Origin: Trueperaceae bacterium
GTDB taxonomy: Bacteria; Deinococcota; Deinococci; Deinococcales; Trueperaceae
Length of the DNA stretch: 10,437 nucleotides
Assembly (NCBI GenBank): GCA_007130355.1
Contig: SLSQ01000282.1
Span: 1 to 10,437 of the forward strand
Reading direction: 5' to 3'
The notes beneath the pieces are model-generated. The model made no database searches. It was not told where the DNA came from and saw only the letters and a program-made list of their open reading frames with translations. Every line of letters starts with the position of its first letter. Position 1 is the first letter of the stretch. This document shows, piece after piece, positions 6,011-10,437 of this stretch. The position numbers were made by a program, and so were the translations under genes.

Positions 6011-7347
6011 GCCGGCGCCCCGACCCGCGTCACGGTCGCTTCGAGCGCGTCGGCGATCCGGGTCACCTGCTCGGATTCCGGCCCCTCGACCATGACGCGG
6101 ACCAGAGGTTCGGTACCGCTCGGCCGGACGTGGACGCGGCCGTCCTGGCCCAGCTCGCGCTCGGCGCTCGCGACCGCCTCCGCCACGCGCGGGTCGCGCG
6201 CCACGGCGTCCTTGCGGTCGGGCGCCACCCGGACGTTGCGGAGCAGCTGCGGGTAGGTCGGGATCTCGTCCATCCACGCTTCGAGGGGGGTGCCCGAGGC
6301 GTGCACCGCCGCCAGCGTCCGGAAGGCGCTGAGGAGTCCGTCGCCGCTCGGGGCGAGGTCGAGGAACAGCAAGTGCCCCGACGCCTCGCCGCCCAAGCGG
6401 AGCTCGCGCTCGAGCATCGCCTCGAGCACGTAGCGGTCGCCCACTCGGGTGCGGTGCACGGTCACGCCGTGCGCGTTCAGCCACCGTTCGATGCCGAGGT
6501 TCGTCATCACCGTCGCCTGGATCTCGCGGTCCCCTCGGACCCGGGCCACGATCGCCATCATGTGGTCGCCGGTCACCAGGCGGCCGTGCCGGTCCGCCAG
6601 CAACGCCCGGTCGGCGTCGCCGTCGAAGGTGACGCCCAGGTCCAGGCCCTCGTCGCGGACCAGCGTCCGGATCGCGTCCGGGTGGGTCGAGCCGCAGCGG
6701 TCGTTGATGTTGCGTCCGTCCGGCCGGTCGTGGATCGCGTGCACCTCGGCGCCAACGTCCCGGAACAGACCGGCGGCCAGCGCCGTCGCGGCGCCGTTCG
6801 CCAGGTCCAGTCCGATCCGCCGGCCGCTCAGGTCGGGCGCGTGCCGACGCAGGAAGTCGGCGTAGGCGTCGACCCCGTCGCCGTCCGTGCGGGCGGCGCC
6901 GATCTCGGCGCCGGTCCGGTCCGGTCCGGACTCCGCGTCGCGGGCGCACCAGGCCTCGATGGCGGACTCCTCGGCGTCGGGAAGCTTGCGGCCGCCGGCT
7001 CCGAAGATCTTGATGCCGTTGTCGTCGAACGGGTTGTGGCTGGCCGAGACCACCACGCCCGCGTCGTGCCCGTTGCGGTCGGTCAGGAACGCCACGCCGG
7101 GGGTGGGGAGCACCCCGACCCAGCGGACGTCGGCGCCGCGCGCCATGGCGCCGGCCGAGAAGGCCTGAGCCAGCATCGGACCGCTGCGTCTCGTGTCCAT
7201 GCCGATCACGATCGAGGGCACGCGGCCGAGCCGTTCGAAGAGGCGGTTCGCGGTGGCGCGGCCGAGCGCGAAGGCGTTCTCGGCCCGCATCGGGGCGCGA
7301 CCGGCGACGCCCCGGACGCCGTCCGTCCCGAACAGGTTCCTGGTCAT
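6007..7347 (-). CDS. glmM: Phosphoglucosamine mutase
   Basis: Encodes 446 residues, almost the E. coli GlmM length of 445. It interconverts glucosamine-6-phosphate and glucosamine-1-phosphate, feeding UDP-GlcNAc for peptidoglycan and other envelope polymers. The start reads LFGTDGVRGVAG, the GlmM N-terminal signature. The phosphoserine loop is VVVSASHNPFDDNGIK with S103 the likely active serine. The Mg-binding loop is DGDAD at 242-246, the sugar-binding loop GGEASGH lies in domain 3, and RPSGTEPLVRVMVEG (from R408) is the phosphate-binding loop of domain 4. All four domains are intact. I chose ATG 7347, because a TACAAT -10 lies 7 bases before it, implying a leaderless mRNA; another in-frame ATG three codons upstream overlaps the promoter. 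The stop overlaps the kynB start, so an essential envelope gene leads an operon with tryptophan-degradation genes. Confidence 0.96.
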   Translation of the reverse strand: MTRNLFGTDGVRGVAGRAPMRAENAFALGRATANRLFERLGRVPSIVIGMDTRRSGPMLAQAFSAGAMARGADVRWVGVLPTPGVAFLTDRNGHDAGVVVSASHNPFDDNGIKIFGAGGRKLPDAEESAIEAWCARDAESGPDRTGAEIGAARTDGDGVDAYADFLRRHAPDLSGRRIGLDLANGAATALAAGLFRDVGAEVHAIHDRPDGRNINDRCGSTHPDAIRTLVRDEGLDLGVTFDGDADRALLADRHGRLVTGDHMMAIVARVRGDREIQATVMTNLGIERWLNAHGVTVHRTRVGDRYVLEAMLERELRLGGEASGHLLFLDLAPSGDGLLSAFRTLAAVHASGTPLEAWMDEIPTYPQLLRNVRVAPDRKDAVARDPRVAEAVASAERELGQDGRVHVRPSGTEPLVRVMVEGPESEQVTRIADALEATVTRVGAPA

Positions 7348-7354
7348 GGACGGC

Positions 7355-7360
7355 ATTGTA
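7355..7360 (-). promoter_or_regulatory. Leaderless-type -10 promoter of glmM-kynB-kynU
   Basis: Reads TACAAT on the minus strand with a 7-base gap to the ATG of glmM, so transcription would begin at or next to the A of the start codon. No Shine-Dalgarno sequence fits between them. Such leaderless promoters are common in Deinococcota and Actinobacteria. No clear -35 is visible, since the upstream region is CG-repetitive. Confidence 0.6.
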
Positions 7361-7397
7361 CCGGCGCGCCCCGGCGAGGCCGGCACGCCGGACGTGC

Positions 7398-7404
7398 TAG
7401 GAAT
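7398..7404 (+). promoter_or_regulatory. Possible leaderless -10 of the DUF6812-like gene
   Basis: TAGGAAT lies six bases before the GTG at 7411, a layout like the glmM promoter on the other strand. The match to TANNNT is imperfect, and the intervening GGGGGC could instead act as a close ribosome binding site. Confidence 0.3.
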
Positions 7405-7410
7405 GGGGGC

Positions 7411-7986
7411 GTGTTCTACAAGAACGTCGAACCGACCGAAGCGCGCGTCCACACCACCCAGTTCCGGATCATCGGGCGGCTGCACCTACCGCCGAGCCGC
7501 GGAACGTCGGAGTTCCTGAACGCCGACGACCGGCCGCACCTGGCGATGACGCACTGCTCGATGTACGCGAGCGGCATCGAATTTCCGCCCAAGCGGCAGG
7601 ACTTTCGCTACGAGACCGACTTCGCCGCCGTGCCCAAGGAGCAGGTGGCCTGGTTGGCGGGCGGCCCGTCGGCGCGGCCCGACCCGAGCCTGCCGCACGA
7701 GGAGCGGCAGGTGTACCTGGTCTACCCGAGCTACGTGCTGACCGGCCGCCTGATGTTGCGTCCGAACCAGCGCACCAGCGACTTCCTGATGGACGCGATG
7801 GGCCGACGTCCGTTCCAGGCGTTGTACGACGCGCGCGTGATGCGCCCCGAGGAGGGCGTGTCGCTGTTCCGGTTGCCGACCCTCGAGCGCCTCGAATCGG
7901 TCGTCGTGAACCTCCGCTCGGCCGGCGGGATCTTCGACCTGGCGCGCGAATCGGACGAGCCGGGGTTCGTCCTCGAGGACGACTGA
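7411..7986 (+). CDS. Uncharacterised protein with internal duplication, DUF6812-like
   Basis: Encodes 191 residues with no signal peptide or membrane helix. Two similar units are visible. The first (about 13-60) contains FRIIGRLHLPPSRGTSEFLN and the second (about 101-145) contains YVLTGRLMLRPNQRTSDFLM, so G22/G112, L26/L116, S33/S123 and F35/F125 line up at a constant 90-residue offset. The unit GxLxLPxxxRxSDFLN resembles what I remember of DUF6812 proteins in Thermus, Deinococcus and Chloroflexi; no function is known to me. A proline- and charge-rich linker separates the units and an acidic tail (ESDEPGFVLEDD) ends the protein. The GTG at 7411 is the best start because the frame upstream is antisense to glmM. 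The gene is divergent from glmM (63 bases apart) and convergent with the methyltransferase, leaving only five bases between stops. Confidence 0.75.
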   Translation: MFYKNVEPTEARVHTTQFRIIGRLHLPPSRGTSEFLNADDRPHLAMTHCSMYASGIEFPPKRQDFRYETDFAAVPKEQVAWLAGGPSARPDPSLPHEERQVYLVYPSYVLTGRLMLRPNQRTSDFLMDAMGRRPFQALYDARVMRPEEGVSLFRLPTLERLESVVVNLRSAGGIFDLARESDEPGFVLEDD

Positions 7987-7991
7987 AGGCG

Positions 7992-8672
7992 CTACGCGGC
8001 GTCGTCCGAACGGCGCTCGAACGTCGCCCACCGGAGCGGGGCGCGGCGTTCGCCGCGCACGAAGCGGAGTCCGGCGGCCTCGGCCCAGGCGGTCCACGTC
8101 TCGGCCTCCGGGAAGCGCAGGCCGGCCGCTCGGGCCGGCGCCCGCAGCAGGCGGCCGACGGTGCCGTCCGCCGCGTCGATCGCCATCAGGAACAAGCGCC
8201 CGCCCGGCCGGAGCACGCGGGCGATCTCCCGCAGGGCGAGCTCCGGATCGCGCAGTTCGTTCGGGGTACCGACGCAGCCGACCGCGTCGAAGGTCGCGTC
8301 CCGGTACGGCAGCGCTTCGGCCGTACCGAGCGCGATCTCGGCCGGAACGCCGGCCGCGCGCAGGCGGGACCGCGCGGTGCGCGCGAAGGCGGGGCTCGCG
8401 TCGATCCCGACCAGCCGCAGGTCGGGACGGCGAGCGTGCACGGCGCGCAGCGCGAAGCCGGAACCGCAGCCGACGTCGAGCCAGGAGCCTCCGTCCGGCG
8501 GCGACGTCCAGCGGACGGCCGCGTCCGCCTCGCGCGCGACGTCGTACCCGCCGCGCGTCAGCAGCGCCACGCTGCGGCCCCGCCAGAGCGGATCGTAGAG
8601 CCAGGCGACCGGCGGGAACCGATTGACGAGCGCGACCGGGCGCAGGTCGCGCCGCGGCGGCTCGACGCTCAC
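7992..8672 (-). CDS. Class I SAM-dependent methyltransferase
   Basis: Encodes 226 residues of the UbiE/Methyltransf_11 type. The SAM-binding motif I is WLDVGCGSGFALRA (64-77), and the ribose-binding acidic residue at the end of strand 2 is D91 in LVGIDAS. Motif II/III segments GTAEALPYRDATFDAVGCVGTPNEL and the post-motif LREIARVLRPGGRLFLMAI are clear. The acceptor cannot be deduced; relatives methylate quinones, lipids, sterols or small metabolites. An N-terminal stretch NRFPPVAWLYDPLWRGRSVALL resembles the lid helix of UbiE-like enzymes acting on hydrophobic substrates. It is the last gene of a coupled operon: its GTG overlaps the SDR stop as GTGA. The stop faces the DUF6812-like gene across five bases, so no separate terminator is present between them. 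Confidence 0.9.
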   Translation of the reverse strand: MSVEPPRRDLRPVALVNRFPPVAWLYDPLWRGRSVALLTRGGYDVAREADAAVRWTSPPDGGSWLDVGCGSGFALRAVHARRPDLRLVGIDASPAFARTARSRLRAAGVPAEIALGTAEALPYRDATFDAVGCVGTPNELRDPELALREIARVLRPGGRLFLMAIDAADGTVGRLLRAPARAAGLRFPEAETWTAWAEAAGLRFVRGERRAPLRWATFERRSDDAA

Positions 8673-9382
8673 GCGTTCCAGCCGCCCGCCACCGGGAGCA
8701 CGGCGCCGGTCACGTAGCGCGCTTCGTCGGACACCAGGTAGGCGAGGGCGCCCGCCATCTCCGAGAGCGTTCCGACCCGGCCGGCGGGGATCTCGCGCAC
8801 CGGCTTCGTGACGCTGTTCTCGATCACGCCCGGGGCGAGGACGTTCACGGTGGTGCCGTACGGGGCTTCCTGCGTCGCCAGCGCCTTGCTGTAGAGCGCC
8901 ACCCCGGTCTTCGCGATCTGGTACGCCACGATCCCCGGACGGGCGACCACCGTGTCCGACCCGGCGTAGCCGATGTTCACGATGCGGCCGCGTGGGCTGC
9001 GGCGCAGCGGCCGGGTCGCGCGGCGGCAGACGTAGTAGGTCGCGTGCAGGTTGCTGTCGAGCATGGCGTGCCAGGTGTCCGGAGCGAGCTCGTCGAGCGG
9101 TCCGTGGTGGTAGTTCCCGACGTTGTTCACGACCACGTCGAGGCGTCCGAAGGCGGCGTGGGCGGCGTCGACCAGCGTCTCGGCCTCGGTGCGGACGGTC
9201 ACGTCCGCCTGCAGCGCCACCGCCCGGCCGCCGTGCGCGCGCGCCAGCTCGGCGACGCCTTCGGCCTCGTCGCGGCTGCCGCGGTAGTGGATCGCCACGT
9301 CGTAGCGCAGCGCCGCCAGCCGCAGCGCCAGCGCCCGGCCGATCCCCTTCGCCGATCCGGTCACCAGGGCGGCACCGTTCAC
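8669..9382 (-). CDS. Short-chain dehydrogenase/reductase, FabG-like
   Basis: Encodes 237 residues of the classical SDR family, an NAD(P)H-dependent oxidoreductase. Cofactor motifs are TGSAKGIG (8-15), D60-V61 and NNVG (86-89, replacing NNAG). The active site has N111, Y154 and K158 in YQIAK. The usual NISS serine, 13 residues before the tyrosine, is replaced: the segment reads NIGYAGSDTVVARPGIVAY and the nearest serine is S142, 12 residues before Y154. I recall this NIG-AG variant in a branch annotated as 3-oxoacyl-ACP reductase (Bacillus YtkK type). The C-terminus VTGAVLPVAGGWNA is typical. H32-Y33-R34 after strand 2 favours NADPH. The GTG start overlaps the NUDIX stop as GTGA with a strong GGAGGGGG upstream. 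The substrate is not predictable; lipid or polyketide oxo-groups would fit the neighbours. Confidence 0.9.
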   Translation of the reverse strand: MNGAALVTGSAKGIGRALALRLAALRYDVAIHYRGSRDEAEGVAELARAHGGRAVALQADVTVRTEAETLVDAAHAAFGRLDVVVNNVGNYHHGPLDELAPDTWHAMLDSNLHATYYVCRRATRPLRRSPRGRIVNIGYAGSDTVVARPGIVAYQIAKTGVALYSKALATQEAPYGTTVNVLAPGVIENSVTKPVREIPAGRVGTLSEMAGALAYLVSDEARYVTGAVLPVAGGWNA

Positions 9383-9849
9383 GCGTCGTCCCCCTCCCGT
9401 ACCGCCGGTCCGCCGAGCCCGTGCGCCAGGTAGTGCCGCACCAGGGCCCGGGTCGGGCGGTTCAGGGCGAGCCGCGTCAGGGCCCGCTCCGGACGTTCCC
9501 AGAGGTAGGCGTCGGCCTCGTCGTTCAGGCGCACCTCGGTACGGTCGGTCCGGGCCAGAACGTTGAGGAGCAGGAAGTGCGCGTCGCGGACGAACGCGGG
9601 CGAACGGACCGCCTGCAGGGTGGGCGCCCAGCGCAGGTCGGTCACCGCCAGGCCGGTCTCCTCGGCGAGCTCGCGGCGGACCGCGTCGGCGACCGGTTCG
9701 CCCGGCTCGATCTTGCCGCCCGGCACGCCCCAGCGCCCGCGCCACTTGCGGGTCCGTACGAACAGGCCGCGCCCGCTCCGGTCGATCACCAGCGCCCCCA
9801 CGGTCGCGGTCGCGCGCGGCGTCGGTCCCGCGTCCGTCGCCGCGGTCAC
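9379..9849 (-). CDS. NUDIX hydrolase
   Basis: Encodes about 156 residues that should hydrolyse a nucleoside diphosphate linked to another moiety, with Mg or Mn. The full 23-residue Nudix box runs G45 to L67 (start GKIEPGE, end RRELAEETGL) and has every signature position: G45, E51, R59, E60, E63, E64, G66. The preceding WGVPGG is typical of MutT/ADP-ribose pyrophosphatase-like members; the basic KWRGRW (35-40) may contact phosphate. Substrate is unknown. I prefer the GTG at 9849, since it overlaps the upstream stop as GTGA like all other junctions here. The ATG at 9861 (four codons longer, 16-base overlap) is a real alternative and cannot be excluded. The stop overlaps the SDR start. Confidence 0.9.
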   Translation of the reverse strand: MTAATDAGPTPRATATVGALVIDRSGRGLFVRTRKWRGRWGVPGGKIEPGEPVADAVRRELAEETGLAVTDLRWAPTLQAVRSPAFVRDAHFLLLNVLARTDRTEVRLNDEADAYLWERPERALTRLALNRPTRALVRHYLAHGLGGPAVREGDDA

Positions 9850-10437
9850 GCCGGCCCGCATCCGTCCGGGGCGGGGCGGCCGGGATCGCCGCCGGCCCGC
9901 TGCCGGTAGCGCCGGTAGCGCACCACGCGCAGCCCCTGCGCGACGGCGGCCCAGGCGGCGGCCACCGCGATCAGGACGGGGAACGCTTCGGGCCTACCGG
10001 CGAGCAGCAGCGCGGCGAGCAGCAGCGACTGGGTCGAGAGGCCGACGTCGACGAGCGACGCGGTCGAGAACAGGTCGCTCCAGGCGAGCCGCCGGTCGAG
10101 CGGAGCCTGCGCGTACGCGGCCCCCTCGACGCGGCGGAAGAGCGCGCGGTCCCAGCGCTCGATCGCTCGGTCCTGCGGCGCCAGCACCGCCCGGTAGAGA
10201 CCCTCCGACAGCCGCAGCGCCCAGGCCGGACCGCCGTCCGGAGGGTCGCTCGCCGACCGGTCCGGAGCGGTGCGGGGCAGGCGGTAGAGCCGCTCGAGGT
10301 TCGCGTCGAGCGAGAGCAGCACGGTGTTCACGAAGAAGGCGGCGACGGCCACGCCCCAGGGAACCACCGTCGCGAGCGCCGAGAACAGCGCCAGGTTCAC
10401 GATCAGGTCGGAAGCGGTATCGGCGTAGCGGCCGGTA
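9846..10437 (-). CDS. CDP-alcohol phosphatidyltransferase family protein, 5' end outside window
   Basis: The frame stays open to the window edge and gives about 196 C-terminal residues. Its first visible residues, GRYADTASD, match the second half of the CDP-alcohol phosphotransferase signature (DG-2-AR-n-G-3-D-3-D), which places the metal-binding D residues at the edge and implies that the missing part carries the DG..AR half. Hydrophobic helices follow (LIVNLALFSALATVVPWGVAVAA..., and later SLLLAALLLAG and FPVLIAVAAAWAAVA), so it is an integral membrane enzyme joining a CDP-alcohol such as CDP-diacylglycerol to a second alcohol. The central loop (about 45-110) is long and charged. The GTG at 10400 would drop the D motif, so the true start lies to the right of the window. 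The end overlaps the NUDIX start. The family call rests on a partial motif plus topology. Confidence 0.7.
   Translation of the reverse strand, partial: TGRYADTASDLIVNLALFSALATVVPWGVAVAAFFVNTVLLSLDANLERLYRLPRTAPDRSASDPPDGGPAWALRLSEGLYRAVLAPQDRAIERWDRALFRRVEGAAYAQAPLDRRLAWSDLFSTASLVDVGLSTQSLLLAALLLAGRPEAFPVLIAVAAAWAAVAQGLRVVRYRRYRQRAGGDPGRPAPDGCGPA

Noticed and set aside
4128..6095. Plus-strand open frame (655 codons) opposite kynU and kynB
   Set aside because: Antisense to two enzymes with intact catalytic motifs; composition is that of a GC shadow frame.
5299..7410. Upstream extension of the DUF6812-like gene to a very large protein
   Set aside because: The frame is open for over 2 kb only because it is antisense to glmM and kynB; a GTG next to a plausible promoter at 7411 marks the true start.
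1..10437. CRISPR array, transposon, phage or toxin-antitoxin system
   Set aside because: I found no regularly spaced repeats, no transposase or integrase motifs, no terminal repeats and no small two-gene toxin-antitoxin arrangement.

Overview
The window is about 10.4 kb of very GC-rich bacterial chromosome (roughly 70 % by eye). It is densely coding and carries no tRNA, rRNA, CRISPR array, transposase or phage gene that I can see. The strong GC bias, frequent GTG starts, short convergent gaps and a leaderless-type promoter (a TACAAT -10 box seven bases before an ATG) would suit a Deinococcota member, perhaps of the Truepera type. An actinobacterium or other high-GC lineage is not excluded. 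The taxonomic guess is an inference, not a measurement.

Left part (1-1452, minus strand): a hairpin terminator at the window edge, a small glyoxalase/VOC-like protein, a 303-base gap holding a terminator, and a membrane-anchored DUF192-like protein. Middle left (1453-3550): a divergent intergenic region with 11-bp-phased direct repeats separates the DUF192 gene from a plus-strand two-component operon, an OmpR-type response regulator followed by a HAMP-containing sensor histidine kinase with an unusually short ATP lid. A DUF7662-type small protein follows at 3662-4048 behind a leader hairpin. A 15-bp bidirectional terminator closes this side.

Centre (4134-7347, minus strand): a translationally coupled operon glmM-kynB-kynU. 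It joins phosphoglucosamine mutase (amino-sugar supply for the cell wall) to kynurenine formamidase and kynureninase (tryptophan breakdown to anthranilate). glmM appears to be transcribed from a leaderless promoter. Divergent from it, at 7411-7986 on plus, lies an uncharacterised DUF6812-like protein with an internal duplication.

Right part (7992 to the window end, minus strand): a second coupled operon, in transcription order a CDP-alcohol phosphatidyltransferase (5' end outside the window), a NUDIX hydrolase, a short-chain dehydrogenase and a class I SAM methyltransferase. Every within-operon junction in the window (RR-HK, glmM-kynB, kynB-kynU, CDP-PT-NUDIX, NUDIX-SDR, SDR-methyltransferase) can be read as the same 4-base GTGA start/stop overlap, so translational coupling is the dominant organisation here. 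I do not see a convincing new defence or mobile system. The most interesting points are the uniform GTGA coupling, the glmM-kyn linkage, the short-lid kinase, the phased repeats and the perfect palindrome inside the VOC gene.
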